Below, one piece after another: positions 45,719 through 57,928 of a DNA stretch of 64,000 bases (within the stretch, counting starts at the first letter, position 1; the number at the start of each line of letters is the position of its first letter). The position numbers and the translations under genes are program-made. The stretch is from Septoria linicola (lineage: Eukaryota; Ascomycota; Dothideomycetes; Mycosphaerellales; Mycosphaerellaceae). The notes under the pieces are model-generated. The model was not told the DNA's origin. It searched no databases and was given only the letters and a program-made list of their open reading frames with translations. The DNA is taken from the NCBI GenBank assembly GCA_024114885.1, contig CP099420.1, positions 1,426,001-1,490,000 of the forward strand, given 5' to 3'.

Positions 45719-47965
45719 ATGGCCACTCCCAGGAAATACGAAGAGGCAGCGAGCCACATTGAGCCCGACAAGAGGCCATCACCTTCACATGCATCATCTT
45801 CATCCGGCGATAAGGAGTACAACGAGGAGATCAATGATGGACCACCACGCCAATCGAGCGTTGCTGCGAAACTCCGCAACCCTCTCGTTGGTATGACTGA
45901 GGATGAAGTGCTGGTTGACGTGGACTCCTTCGTTGATAGCCATGGACTCCAGGACTCTAGGGAAGCATTCCGTAAGGGTGCATTGCTGGCACGTGTGACA
46001 CAACGCTCGCCAGAAACAGGCTTTATGCAGATATCAGCACTGTCCGAAGAAGAAAAGAGCTGGCTACAGGAGGAGATCGATCACAGATGGCGACAGCCAT
46101 TCGCGTTGTATTTCCTGGTCGTGCTGTGTGCTGGATCTGCTATCGTTCAAGGAATGGACCAGACTGCTGTCAACGGTGCACAGCAATTCTACTTCCGAAC
46201 CTTTGGTATCGCCGACGAAGAGGTATGGCGGCGTGGATTGCTGAACGGTGCGCCGTATCTCTGCTCCGCCCTGATCGGCTGCTGGACCAACGCACCTTTG
46301 AACAAGCTCTTTGGACGACGAGGAACGATTTTCATTTCCTGCTTTATCTCCTTCGTTGCCGGACTCTGGATGGCTGCTGCAGATTCATGGTACAACCTGC
46401 TAATCGCGCGTTTCGCCCTTGGTTTCGCTGTCGGCGCAAAGTCCAGCACCACTCCAGTCTACGCTGCAGAGTCGGCGCCTAAGAACATTCGTGGTGCACT
46501 TACTATGATGTGGTAAGTTGTTGCAAGTGTGAGCCATCTTGAAGCACATGAGCGACCAAGCGCTACGGGATGGGCTCTTCATGGCATATGTGCTAACTCA
46601 TCATCAAAAGGCAGATGTGGACCGCATTTGGCATCATGTTGGGATTTGTCGCATCTGTAGCATTCCAAGGAACCGATTTTCTTGGTGTGGACACGCAGTG
46701 GCGATGGATGCTCGCATCGACCTCGATTCCGCCAGCTATCGTCATGGTTCAAGTATATCTCTGCCCAGAGAGTCCCCGCTGGTACATGGAGAAGGGCAAG
46801 TTCGACAAAGCGTTCGATGCCATGAAACGACTGCGCTCGCACGACATCCAGGCCGCGAGAGATATGTATTACGCATTCAAATTGTTGGAGGTGGAAGAGA
46901 AGGAGAGAAGCGGTAAATCACTGTGGAGAGAGTTCTTCGTCGTACGCCGTAACCGTCGTGCTGCACAGAGTTCGTTCTTCGTGATGTTCATGCAGCAGTT
47001 CTGTGGTGTCAATGTGAGTTGCACCTTCCCCACGGTGTTTTAGCATGGTATACTGACTCCTGACAGGTCATCGCATACTACTCGACCCAGATCTTCATGG
47101 ACGGCGGCTTTACAGAGCCACAGGCACTCCTTGTTTCTCTTGGAACTGGTATCGTGAACTGGCTTTTTGCCATTCCTGCTATCTACACAGTAAGCACGTC
47201 CTGCGAGGAAGTAGCGTAGAAGTGAGTGCTGACCCGACAATAGATTGACACCTTTGGTCGTCGAAACCTTCTGCTCACGACATTTCCACTTATGGCAATC
47301 TGTCTCTTCTGGTGCGGGTTCTCCTTCCTGATACCAGATACTCCCAGCACATCTGCGGCCGCTGGAGATGATGGCTTAATTACTGGACCGGCCAAACTTG
47401 GCAGCATTGCCGCCTCCATCTATCTTTTCATGGTGTTCTACAGCCCTGGCATGGGACCTGTGCCGTTCACATACAGCGCTGAGGCATTCCCATTGTACAT
47501 TCGTGACATTGGCATGTCTTTCGCAACGGCGACGACCTGGGTAAGTCTTGATGCGAGGATCTTTGTGAGGACAATCTTAGACTAATGTTACTACAGGGCT
47601 TCAATTTCATTATTTCCCTCACGTGGCCCGCTCTACGCGCTGCATTTAGCCCTACAGGTGCATTCTGTTGGTACGCCGCCTGGAACATTTTCGGCTGGAT
47701 CTTCTCGTACTTCTTCCTGCCAGAAACCAAGAATCTCACGCTCGAGGAGCTGGACAATGTTTTCAATGTTGGAAACAGAGAGCACTCCAAGTACTACACA
47801 CAAAAACTACCGTGGTACATGAACAAGCACATCTTGAGGCGAGACGTGGAGCCATTTGAGCCGCTCTATCAGTTTGCGGATCCCGAGGCAGAATCCGAGC
47901 GCCGTGCCAGTATGGCGAGAGGAGGCAGCGTGACTAGTGGGCCAAGAAACGAGAAGGTATTCTAG
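45719..47965 (+). CDS. MFS sugar porter with a long N-terminal extension
   Basis: Five exons: 45719-46512, 46611-47013, 47067-47189, 47244-47540, 47597-47965; introns of 98, 53, 54 and 56 bp, all GT-AG and in phase; 661 residues. The ATG at 45719 (MATPRKYEEAA) is preferred over upstream in-frame codons, which look like leader. The N-terminal 130 residues are cytosolic and include LRNPLVGMTEDEVLVDVDSF, an extension found in a fungal sugar-porter subgroup. Membrane-domain signatures: NKLFGRRG in loop 2-3, PVYAAESAPKNIRGAL after helix 4, PESPRWYMEKGK after helix 6, QQFCGVNVIAYYS in helix 7, FGRRN in loop 8-9 and PETKNLTLEELDNVF at the C-terminus. Likely a plasma-membrane sugar or polyol transporter; exact substrate unknown. 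Confidence 0.92.
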
Positions 47966-49857
47966 GTAGATTTCTTTAGCACATCATTCATCGGATTCGG
48001 GTGAGCTAATAAAGATAACCATGACTTTGCTTAACTTTCCCGCCATGAGTCCTGGCGTTCTGAGCGGCCGCGAATATCGCGGCCGACTCACAGACTGGTC
48101 CTTCGGACTCAGCACTAGCATGCCAGGCTCTACTTACAAGCATATGATGAAGCATGTCGAGCAGCTGAACTAATGGCCAAATCGTGGTAGAGGTTACATT
48201 TCTGCCGTTGCATGCGTATTTCCAGTCTCCTGTCGCCAAGTTGCCGTGATCGTCCTTGCTGCTTCGCCCCCGCCACAATCGAGATGATCTTGCGCAACAG
48301 TAGTTTCTGGTACCGCTGTGACCTGCTTAGCATGCTCACCGACAGCATAGATCGGCAGTAGCATTCAATGAAATATCAATGCGCCTCGAGTGACGAGCGC
48401 AGTCTGCACGCCGCGAGGACATGATCTATACGAGTTTCCAGCTGCAGCACGAATCACAGCAGAGGCGACGATGCGCTGGGAATTTCCGCAAACTCACAAT
48501 GGCGTTGACGACATCAGCAAGCACTCCATGACTACTTGGTGCTGAGATTGGCTGCATAGCTGAGTAAAGGGCAACATGCAGAAGTACTCGGGGGCACATC
48601 ATTGACATTTCACCAAAGAGTCATCTTGCCAGCACTGTCCGCAGGATTAAGTCAAGGGTCGATAAGGGTAGAGTTCGAACGAGCAGAAGCTAAGTTACCA
48701 TCAGATTGGAGCTATATCCTCGGCGGTGTGCGATGACCTCCAGTATGCAGTAGTGATATCGAGCATCATCATCGACGACGGGATCTTAGTGAGTAGTGTG
48801 CATTGTCGTGCCACGACAGAGATGAGAGAAATGTCAGCTCGGGCCTTCTCATCATCCATAAATGTGCGTGGTCAGGGAGCTTGTTGATCCTGCCGCAATG
48901 ATGCTGGGAGTGCTGGGTCCGTCCAATGTGATAGGCGCGCAGAGAGTCCGTAACGCAGAGAGTTGTTGTAACAGCGAAGTTTGTTCGCCCAAAAGTGATT
49001 CCTGAGGCAAGCGAATGTCTATTTTAGGACGGAACCAGGCCAGAAATGTTCGGGTTTCGGTTGCCTCCAATCAACCCGGACTCCAACCTCATGTCATGTC
49101 TGCACTAATGTCCTCTATCAAGCATTTGGGTGCTTCATGAAGATTGCCCAAGGTCACTCAAGCTGCTGCTGATCAACAGTGAAGCGACGGCCGTGGCTGC
49201 CTTGCGGGCATGAGTTGTTCTTCTGCCTTGACCTGCACAAAGTACATCATCGGAAACATCTCATGAATCACATTTTCTGCGTTATTGCCCAATCGCTGCC
49301 TCACACGTGTAGGTTGTCGTGACTTCAACTGGAGATCCGCAATAACCATATCCTAATCCAGCCGCAAGGCTACAGGCACAAGACGCACTCAGGCTATCCA
49401 TGCACACTGACCGCCAGGTGTTCGACATCCGGCAACTCTCGATAGCCCTGAGACAATCGCCAGCGCCAGAAGAAGGTCATGCAATACCAGTCAGCTGCTT
49501 CAAGGTGCCAAATAATGGTCCGGTCACATAACTGTCCGGGTTCGGTCCATGGCAGATCGCTTTGCGGCGCCAGCAAGACATGGGAGATGTACAGCAGAGC
49601 AATTCCGGTCAAACCTTAAATCTAGGATGCCGGGCACATGTAGACTGACGTTCCTAGGCACATTGATATGAACCAGGTTGCAGGATAAGTGATCTGGCAA
49701 TCGTTGATTAGCAGCCTTACCTCCCGTCTCGAGACTGCTTCATGTTGAGAAGCAGGCCGAACGACTTGATATATCTATATTCCCCGTGCAGCTACCGCCA
49801 AACCTCTTGGCCATGGGATTTCCCTTGCAGCTCGACTTATTTAACTTCAATCACCAG
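47966..49857. other. Intergenic, 1.9 kb, no gene recognised
   Basis: No coding frame with a recognisable domain. Contains the promoter of the allantoate-permease-like gene. CA/TG frequency looks normal, so there is no RIP. Confidence 0.45.
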
Positions 49858-51511
49858 ATGGCGGATCACAACCAAGAGAAACTCAAGTCCGCCGAGAGGC
49901 TCGACCGTGTCGAGCGTGTCAACACCACTGTCCAGAACCCCATAGCTTTTGTGGCTACTGTAGGGGGCGAAAAGCGATCGATAGACGAAGCCTACGAGTA
50001 TCTTCAGCACCATGCCGACATCATTGGGGAGCAGAACATCGACATAGCGCGACTGCGCCGCAAGGTCGACTACAGACTCATGCCTATCATGTACTTGATC
50101 TTTGGCCTTCAGTTTCTCGACAAATTTTTACTCAACTACGCAATCGTCATGGGCCTACCACAGGATCTCAAGCTGAAGGGTAATCAACTCAACAATATTG
50201 CTTCGGCTCTGTGGTGGGCATATCTTCCCATGTCTCCTATCGTGGGGTTCATAGTCAACAAGGCACCACTGGGTAAATGGCTGGGCGGTAACATGTTCTG
50301 CTGGGGCATCGTCATCGCTTGCACCGCCGCCGTCAAGTCATACCCGCAACTCATCATCATTCGGGTGCTTATGGGAATCTTTGATGCGGCCATTCCGCCT
50401 TCCTTGATGCTCATAAGCAGTCAATACTATAGGAAGGACGAACAGGCGGCGCGCTTTGCCATTTGGTTTTCGAGCGTTGGAATGGGATACATACTTGGAG
50501 GTTTGATCTCGTTCGGCTTCCAGCATGTGCATACTGAGACTCTTGAATCATGGCGTGAGTGCATCTTCTTGGACATGTGTGCGATGTGTGGCCGCTGACA
50601 TGGGAGTAGGCATCATGTTTCTCGTCTTGGGGCTCATCAGTCTGATCATCGGCATTCTCTGTGTCATCTTCATGCCCGACAGTCCCATGCGCGCCAAATT
50701 TCTGACAGATGCCGAAAAAACTGCTCTGATCCACCACGTCTCTGTCAACCAGACTGGCATCACTGGGCACAAGATCGAATGGCATCAAGTCCGCGAGCTG
50801 TTCTTCGACCCTCAAATCTGGATCATTGGCTTTCTCAGCGTGCTGATATCTTGCGGCTCGGGCATCCTCACAATTTACGCAACGACCATCATAAAAGGCT
50901 TCGGATTCACTTCCAAGGAAGCCGCATTACTCAATATGCCAGGCGGTTTTATCGCAATTGTGTCCACACTAGGCGCTGCAGTAGTGATACGATATCACTT
51001 GATGCAACGCTGGGCCATATCTGTCGTTGGATACTGCCTGTCGCTGACTGGTGCCTGTCTGGTCGCCTTTGCTCCTCACAACAACCGTGGTGCTCAACTG
51101 GCAGGCATCTACATGGTTTCGTTCTCGATCTTTACAACTGGTATTAAGTATCAGTGGACTGTTGCCAATATTGCTGGACACACGAAACGATCTCTGGCAA
51201 CTGCACTCATGAGCGGCTCGTTCGCTATTGGCAATATCTGTGCTCCATATGCCATTCAGATGAAGGATGCGCCTCATTTTCAGACTGGGAAAGATATCCT
51301 CGTTTCTACAAAAGCGGCAGCCATTCTAATCATTTGTGCACTAGCACTCTACTATTTCCTGGTTAATAAAAGAAGAGATAGACTGTATGGCAAGCCTGGC
51401 ATTGGAAGCGGTTTGATGGACTCTTCGGCACCGATGAGACTAGATGATAGCTCAGAGACGTGGGAGAATCTGACTGACAAGGAGCGGAAATCGTTCAGAT
51501 ATGTCTATTAG
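49858..51511 (+). CDS. MFS transporter, allantoate permease (Dal5)-like
   Basis: Two exons: 49858-50554 and 50610-51511, with a 55-bp GT-AG intron; 532 residues. The start MADHNQEKLK is a choice: an in-frame ATG at 49813 (MGFPLQ) has a better Kozak context and would add 15 residues. Features of the anion:cation symporter family: RRKVDYRLMPIMYLIFGLQFLDKFLLNYA in helix 1, GLPQDLKLKGNQLNNIAS before helix 2, WWAYLPMSP in helix 2, LLISSQYYRKDEQAARFAIWFSS-like text around loop 4-5 (here MLISSQYYRKDEQ), and PDSPMRAKFLTDAEK in the central loop. Family members carry allantoate, nicotinate, pantothenate, biotin or other organic acids by proton symport. Substrate cannot be assigned from sequence alone. 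Confidence 0.9.
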
Positions 51512-52187
51512 AATGTCTACAGCTACACATGTATACATCACGAGTGAACGGCCTGCATTGATCGAACCAACATCCACCCCGAGCTCAAGAGGTATACGTG
51601 CAAGGAGCAATATCAACTGTCAATTGTGCTGTCGAGCTATATTCTATCGAGACAATCCTGATTCCAATGTGTTGATAGACAGTCTCTTCAACATCCACTT
51701 GGCTTCGCAAACCGGGAAGGTACGGGCGCACGCGCTTTTGCTGACCGCAGTGGTGGATTTGTACCAGAGCAGCGAATTTGCCATCAGTCGCACTTGCGAC
51801 ATGAGGACGTCTCGACTGAATCCGCACCACACTGGCAAACGAGACTCCGAGCAGAAGCACCTTGATTCGAACCTCATGGTTTGTCGTTTGCACAACACTC
51901 GTTCATGCTGTCGAAGGTTCGGAAAGGACGGGGCGAAAGGCCTCGAATGTGCTGCCAGCACCAGTCTCTTTTGCATCCACGTTCATGATGCCAGACCTCA
52001 ACCCAGTAGTTTGGGCTTCGTTCGACTCAGATGAACATCAAATTGCCTCTCCAGGTTGTAGGCTGCGAGAAGGCGACATCGACACCTCGCAGTAACGAGT
52101 CCGTACGTCCGGAGTCGGATCTGCTCCAAACAGCAGCTCTATGGCGTCTCTCTGACAGTAGACCTCAGGAGACCATTCTCATCACAG
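51512..52187. other. Convergent intergenic spacer
   Basis: Between the 3' ends of the permease-like gene and the GPI-protein candidate. Only overlapping short frames; none supported. Confidence 0.45.
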
Positions 52188-53236
52188 TCATAGTATCATG
52201 GCTTTGACTTGGATCAGAATTGCCAGTGCCACGAGGCTATCGACCATGCTTGACGTTGCCGAAGCACCGCTATTCACTGCGGAAGGCGTTTGCACTGGGG
52301 CGGTCGGTGTCACCTCCCGAAGGTATTGCGCAGTGAACGTCTCATCAGCATTGAAGTTGTCACATGTCGTCGCTGCGGTCTCGACCTGCTTCTCGGGCGT
52401 AACCGGCCCGTACACACTTTTCAAGTCCTCTGGCAACTTGGATTGAAAGTATGGCGTGGCCAAAGCCTCGATCTGGGCAGAGGATAGTGTTGAGGTCGTG
52501 ACTTCCGAAGCGCACACGGTTTCAAAGCAGACTCTAGAAATCTCTCTATCGCTGGAGTGACTGGAAGTAGTGGTCGGAGGGAGGCTGACTCTAGTAGTAG
52601 TAGCGCGAGTAGGTGCGTGCGTTGTCGCATTCGGATTTGCGGCATTCTCGTACAGCCTCACCACGTTCTCAAAGAAACACACTGGGCTACTTGCAAACAT
52701 GCTCTGTTGAGAGCTTGTAAGCAAGGCCATGTATTCCTCTTCGACGCCAAGCTTGCAAGTCTATTTGCAGTCTTGAGATGAGCCAGTGCAACTCTTTGAC
52801 CCCCCGTTGGTGTCGGGATCGTGGTGCCATGGCCTTTTGCTGTTCGAGTCGCAGCGCTTGCTCGTGGCTTTGTGGTCTTTACTCCGCGGTCTGGGCTAGA
52901 CGCGATCTGCTGCATCACTTCTGCAACGTTCTCCAGCACCATCTGGCAAGACTTGCGTCCAAAGCATACATTCTCGGAGGGAGACGATGCGTACTTGATG
53001 TCGTCCACGTTCGGAGGTTTATCAGAGTTTGGCGAGGCGATTCCAGCCGGTGGAAGACTTCCTGCTGCTCCGTATCGGCTGCCAGCCGCAGGAGGAGCAA
53101 TGGATGGCGGGTCCGTCTGACCCTTTGGCCGGTAAGTGATGCCTTTCTTGACATACTGAGAGATACTGTAAGGCTCGACGTGTGATATAAGCACGATAAG
53201 GACTAGCATCCTCAGTGCGAGTTGAGGCCCCATCAT
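52188..53236 (-). CDS. Candidate GPI-anchored secreted protein
   Basis: Two exons are proposed: 53236-52883 and 52760-52188, joined by a 122-bp intron (donor GGA|GTAAAG, acceptor AAATAG|ACT), giving 308 residues in one frame. The N-terminus MMGPQLALRMLVLIVLISHVEPYS is a signal peptide. The next 60 residues are Pro/Ser/Gly-rich. A cysteine-containing helical region follows (NVCFGRKSCQMVLENV, then after the splice TCKLGVEEEYMALL and SPVCFFENVVRLYENA). The C-terminal part is Thr/Ser-rich, and the end (SGASATSSMVDSLVALAILIQVKAMIL in total, here described by its ends) has the small-residue site plus hydrophobic tail of a GPI signal. I do not recognise the family. Role inferred: cell-wall or surface protein. 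The intron donor is not consensus, so the exon join is the weak point. Confidence 0.5.
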
Positions 53237-55339
53237 ATGACGCTTAGCTCAGTAAGTATATGTCTCTTCTGACTGTTGTCAACGTGTCGCGGCTGTTGTG
53301 CTGAGAAGCATGTGCGAAGGGCTACGTTCGAAAAGTCCATGACAGCGACGCGACGAGTTGTATAAACACGATGCTGTGCCGCACTCGAGCATAGCAGTTT
53401 CGCGCGCATGATGGGAGAAGTTCGGAATGTCTTGGCGGCGCTTCCAGTGGAAGAGATCTGTGCGGCTGAGTCGTCTATAGCACATGCAGGATTGAGGCTG
53501 AAACGACGCCATGGCCTGGCAATTCACTCACATGCCTCAGGCAATACACGCAACAAGATCTTCTGCTCGAGTCATATCTTCACAATCTGGTGAAGGTGGA
53601 GGCGAGGAAAGTGTTGCTCGAGAGAGTGGCAGGAATTTTTGTGAGCGTGCAGGCATGAGGCTGTTGTATGGCCTGGAGAACGACAATCCCTTCCTGTTCC
53701 TGAACGGCAGTTGAAAAGAGTTGGCCATAATCGTGGCACAGCGCTTGGATTGGGTTGCGCTTGCAAAGGCTGTCGCGCGTTCAGAAACCAGCTAAACCAC
53801 GCAATATGGATAGTCACGGCGCGGTCTTCCTGTCCGTGATGCCAGTAGTGGTGATGTTGTGTAGACGCGTAGGTATTCAATGTGGCTTTTTGCGTGGTTG
53901 CGAGACTGTGCAGTGTGCTGCAGTGCCGTTGTTGAAGGCCGTCGTCTCGCTACCAAAACTGCACGTTGGATGTCGTACAGCTGTCAATGCAAGGCAGAAC
54001 GCTTTTGCTGCCGCAACGTTTCCTGTAGGTAGCCAACTGGACGGTGTTGGCGTCTGGAGTTACAACTCTACCCTCGTCAGAAGCTCCGTAAGCTCTCTTG
54101 CCACTGATTGGCCTGCAACCAGCCAGCTGCTGGAGCTGCCACGGAAATGGCGAGCAGAGGGATGGGATGGGCATACAAAGGTGCCTCTCCTTGCTCGTGC
54201 TCGTGCTGCTGCTGTTCGACCTCATCGCCGCCCGACACGGAGTCTTGTTTGCGGATGGGCAGCAACAATTTCCGGTGAAAGTCATGGAAGCGATCCTAAA
54301 GACGAGGCGGCCCATCCTCCATGGACCAGGATCATGCACGCCGCATGTGCGCTGGCATCGACGCGCTGCACTGTTGCTGCAGGATGAGCATGACTTTGGG
54401 AAGAGCCTCCACCTGGTTGTATGATCGTCTACCCTCATGTGCATCATCACCAACGACACCTTACTTCATGACGGCGCAGTGATTGTGCACCTCCGGCGAC
54501 ACGAGCGCTCACGAGGCAAGGCCATGTTTTGTGGTCGCACAGAGATCAATCTGCGATAATGAACGGCAACGACAACAAACACATCCGACTTCTTCTGCTC
54601 GCATCCTGCTTGGCTCGCCTCGAACTACCCGCGTTTGATCTGCGTCCCGGCGATTCGGTGCCGCTGGCAGACACAGAAAGCGCGACTTGAAGCCTGAGCG
54701 AGACAGCCGATCGAGACTGTTGCGATTCGACTACGCGCAAGTTCCAAGGCCGAGCGAGTGGCTGCCATTGGCCTCGCAAGCTCACACCGCTCACCACGCA
54801 GCTGTTGATGAACCACTGGCGACATTGTACAGCACAGCGCAGCACACATCACCACGGCATTGGACACACGAATTACCAGACTTGACTGAAAATAGCAAAG
54901 TGAGTTCGGGAGTTCCGTTTCATAGCCCGTGCGGCTTTGCTCGTTTGACCAGCCTCTTCCAGCCTCTTGATATACCACCGAGCTAGCTTTCTCACGCGTC
55001 ACGTCCCTGGCCCCGTCAAAACCACTTTCATCGCGTCGCGCGCTGCTCTCTCTCACTCCCCCTGCAACAGAAGAATGGCTCTGCTCTCACTACTCCTACT
55101 GTCCCTACCACCAACACATTCCCGCACATCAGCCAGCTCTTATTGTCGCGCTCCAGATCTGACAAGGCGATTGTGTGCTAGCGCATCGCCAGACGCCGCC
55201 AGCTGCCATCACCCTGGTCTCGACTGGCTTGATCGGTAGCAGCAACCGCCATTGGCTTCTGGCCATTGTCCTGCCGAACACTCTTTCTTCGACAGCTACC
55301 CACTAGTCTCTTCCACGACTACCTGCGCAAACAGTAGCC
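53237..55339. other. Intergenic, 2.1 kb, divergent promoters
   Basis: Lies between the start of the GPI-protein candidate (minus) and the large low-complexity protein (plus). Open frames such as 53755-54387 (+) and 53950-54459 (-) overlap each other and have no domain. The last 400 bases are CT/CA-rich, as in a long fungal 5' leader, and could hide a small first exon of the next gene. Confidence 0.45.
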
Positions 55340-57928
55340 GTGTCGGCACTACTCCGCGGCACCTTTAACGACCGCTACGATTCCAACGATCTTCACGACA
55401 AGCGAGCTGCGGTTGCTGCGACTTACACGACATCTTTACAAGCGCGTTCGGAGCAGGCTTCTGCGCTTGAGCGACTACGACTGCATGATATTTCGCGGCC
55501 GTCCAGCTCATCGGGCAGCATTGGAAGTCGCAGCCTACGTCGAACACCGCGATTCGACGAATCGAGACCTTCTCGCCTGCGATCGACTTCAGTAGAAGCA
55601 CCGGTACGGACAGAGCACTCACCTGTGCACGTTCGTGAAGAGTCTCCGCCGCCGCGATCGCAAACAACACCTCCAAAGTCAACGTACCACCGGAGAGCAA
55701 CCAGTGCGCACTACAGCACTTCGGCACCTCACCCTGCGCTTCGCATCTCGAAGCGAACGCACTCTGCCATCCTCTACGCACTCGAAGAGGCTATTCGCAA
55801 GCCCAATCCCTTTACACCTGACGAGGCTGAAGAGTACGCTCTAATGTCAGATCTCGGCGGTGGCAGTGCCGCGCGAGCATCTAATGGCGGCGCGCGAACT
55901 GGAGGTCCGGTGCCTGTATCGGGCACGACGCCTATCAGGACGCCTCGAGATGTCATGAGAGATCGCAATGCGCGAGAGGCCAGAAGGCAAGAACAGCAAA
56001 AGGAGGAGGAGCAGCGGAGGATAGCAGAAGAGAGGCGGAGGAGTGCTGAGCGGAGAGCAGCTACTGTGCCTGGGGCTACGCCGCGCTTCAGCAACACCTC
56101 ATCACAATACAGTCCTGATGTGCGCGCTCAGGCAGGCTTTGACGACCCTGCCGCCGATAGGCGACAAAGCCGAGTTGCTGGTGAGGTTGCAGGGACCAAT
56201 GTGCTGGGCGAGCCGACAGGTAGGTTCAGTCAAGATCTGCCTAGCAGGGACCGATCGCAAAGCGCATCACGACCTGAGCCGCTACGACCAACACCGGCTG
56301 CGACAACGCGGAGGACGCAGCAGACGAGCCAGTCAGGAACTCGACAGCCAGCAGCTGCTACCACAGCTGGTGCAGCAGCGGGGCCCTCCGCATCATTACC
56401 CGGATCAGCATCAGCTCCAGTTGGCGACGCTGGCCAACGAAACACGCAGTCGTCCTTTCCACATGCGTTTGAACGTTGGGAGACACTCTCATCGCACTGG
56501 GAAGGGCTCACGTCGTACTGGCTGCACAAGCTGGAGCAGAATACCGAGGAGATCAAAGAAAAGGTCCCAACAGCATCGACACTCGCCAGACAGATCACAG
56601 ATCTGTCGGCTGCTGGTGCTAATCTCTTTCATGCTGTGGTCGAGTTGCAAAGACTCCGTGCTAGCAGCGAGCGAAAATTCCAACGGTGGTTCTTCGAGAC
56701 GCGTGCAGAAAATGAGAAGAATCGGGAGATTCAAGCTGGCATAGAAAGACAGCTCGCTGCGGAGCGCAAGGCACGAGAGGACACTGCACGACAGCAGACA
56801 GAGGCTGCTACTGCAGTTGAGAATGCGAAATGTGAAGTCGCTGAGATGCGGCGGGAGCTTATGATCAGTAAAGACGAGGCGCGCCGAGCATGGGAAGAGC
56901 TGGGAAGAAGAAATCAGGAATCACTCGACACCGCACAAAGCCTTAAGGAGGGTCGGCTCACGGTGGTCAGCGGAGTGCAAGTGGTCCCATACTTCCCAGC
57001 CCATAGCAGAACGGGCAGTGCGAGTCAAGGGCAACGACCTGTCACCCGAGATGGCCCACAGCCGGGTTATGCCAGTACTGGCTTCTCCGCTGGTGCAGCT
57101 GGCCTGGCCACGCCTGGCGATGATGAAAGGCAATACTACCGCGAAGAGGGACCATCACCGACCAACACTGACCCTTTCACGGATAGTGGCCGGCAGCAGC
57201 AACCTTTACACCACGAACCCGGACAGCCGTCGCTCGCGCAAGGTACATACTATCCCCAGGGTAGCGCTTCAGGCTCACAAGCAGGTGGCAGTGTGCCGAC
57301 CGCATTCCAACCGTCCCAAGCACGAGAGGGAGCCGCGCCAGCAGTCACGAGTCCCGAACGGTTCTATCAGCACGGCGGTCCGTCAACATCACTTCATTCC
57401 TCTCAAGGCGAGCCTTCGCGACCATCTCGCACTGCAACCACGATGGCGCCTCCCCCACGCACAGACAATCAGTCTCAGCCCCGCTCAGACCCAGAGTCTT
57501 ACGATTCCACAGAGTATGAGCTAGATCATAATGGCTCTTTCCGACTTGACAGCAACGGTAACAGGATTCCCTATGTCGCCCGCCCTGCGCAGACTCGCGG
57601 CGAAGTGCGTAGCGAGGCCCAGAGTGACGACAGCGAGGACGATTACGATACTGAACAAGCTGTGCGCAGGGAACGAGAGCTTCAAGCGCAGTATGGAGGA
57701 GGCATGGTCCCGGAAGCACCTTCGGTACCCTCGACTAGTGCTGCAGCTATGGCTGCCGGGTACGTCCCCACCACAGGCCCTGAGCAGCCAGACTATGAAG
57801 GTGCAGGATTCGAAGACTACCAACAACAGGTGCCTTATCCAATGCAGGGTCGACACCACCATCCGACACGGCTGAGTGACGTGCTTGAGGAAGAGGAGGA
57901 GAGGAGTAGTCGACGGACTGGTGATTAG
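55340..57928 (+). CDS. Conserved-looking low-complexity/coiled-coil protein, non-ATG apparent start
   Basis: A continuous frame of 862 codons begins at GTG 55340 (read MSALLRGTFNDRYDSNDLH if used as a start). No ATG occurs in frame until MSDLGGG, about residue 168; an in-frame stop lies upstream at 55304. So either GTG is used, a small spliced exon supplies the ATG, or the start codon is mutated. The N-terminal third is Ser/Arg/Pro-rich. A basic Glu/Arg coiled segment lies near residues 205-240. A better-conserved-looking block (FERWETLSSHWEGLTSYWLHKLEQN) at about residues 374-400 leads into a long coiled coil to about 540. The rest is disordered with an acidic end. Function unknown. The same frame stays open beyond the TAG at 57926 (see next entry). 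Confidence 0.75.
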   Translation: MSALLRGTFNDRYDSNDLHDKRAAVAATYTTSLQARSEQASALERLRLHDISRPSSSSGSIGSRSLRRTPRFDESRPSRLRSTSVEAPVRTEHSPVHVREESPPPRSQTTPPKSTYHRRATSAHYSTSAPHPALRISKRTHSAILYALEEAIRKPNPFTPDEAEEYALMSDLGGGSAARASNGGARTGGPVPVSGTTPIRTPRDVMRDRNAREARRQEQQKEEEQRRIAEERRRSAERRAATVPGATPRFSNTSSQYSPDVRAQAGFDDPAADRRQSRVAGEVAGTNVLGEPTGRFSQDLPSRDRSQSASRPEPLRPTPAATTRRTQQTSQSGTRQPAAATTAGAAAGPSASLPGSASAPVGDAGQRNTQSSFPHAFERWETLSSHWEGLTSYWLHKLEQNTEEIKEKVPTASTLARQITDLSAAGANLFHAVVELQRLRASSERKFQRWFFETRAENEKNREIQAGIERQLAAERKAREDTARQQTEAATAVENAKCEVAEMRRELMISKDEARRAWEELGRRNQESLDTAQSLKEGRLTVVSGVQVVPYFPAHSRTGSASQGQRPVTRDGPQPGYASTGFSAGAAGLATPGDDERQYYREEGPSPTNTDPFTDSGRQQQPLHHEPGQPSLAQGTYYPQGSASGSQAGGSVPTAFQPSQAREGAAPAVTSPERFYQHGGPSTSLHSSQGEPSRPSRTATTMAPPPRTDNQSQPRSDPESYDSTEYELDHNGSFRLDSNGNRIPYVARPAQTRGEVRSEAQSDDSEDDYDTEQAVRRERELQAQYGGGMVPEAPSVPSTSAAAMAAGYVPTTGPEQPDYEGAGFEDYQQQVPYPMQGRHHHPTRLSDVLEEEEERSSRRTGD

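Noticed and set aside
36431..51511. Idea that the transporters belong to a secondary-metabolite cluster
   Set aside because: No polyketide synthase, peptide synthetase, terpene cyclase, P450 or pathway regulator is visible in the window.
53755..54459. Plus frame of 210 codons and minus frame of 169 codons
   Set aside because: They overlap each other, have biased composition and no recognisable motif.
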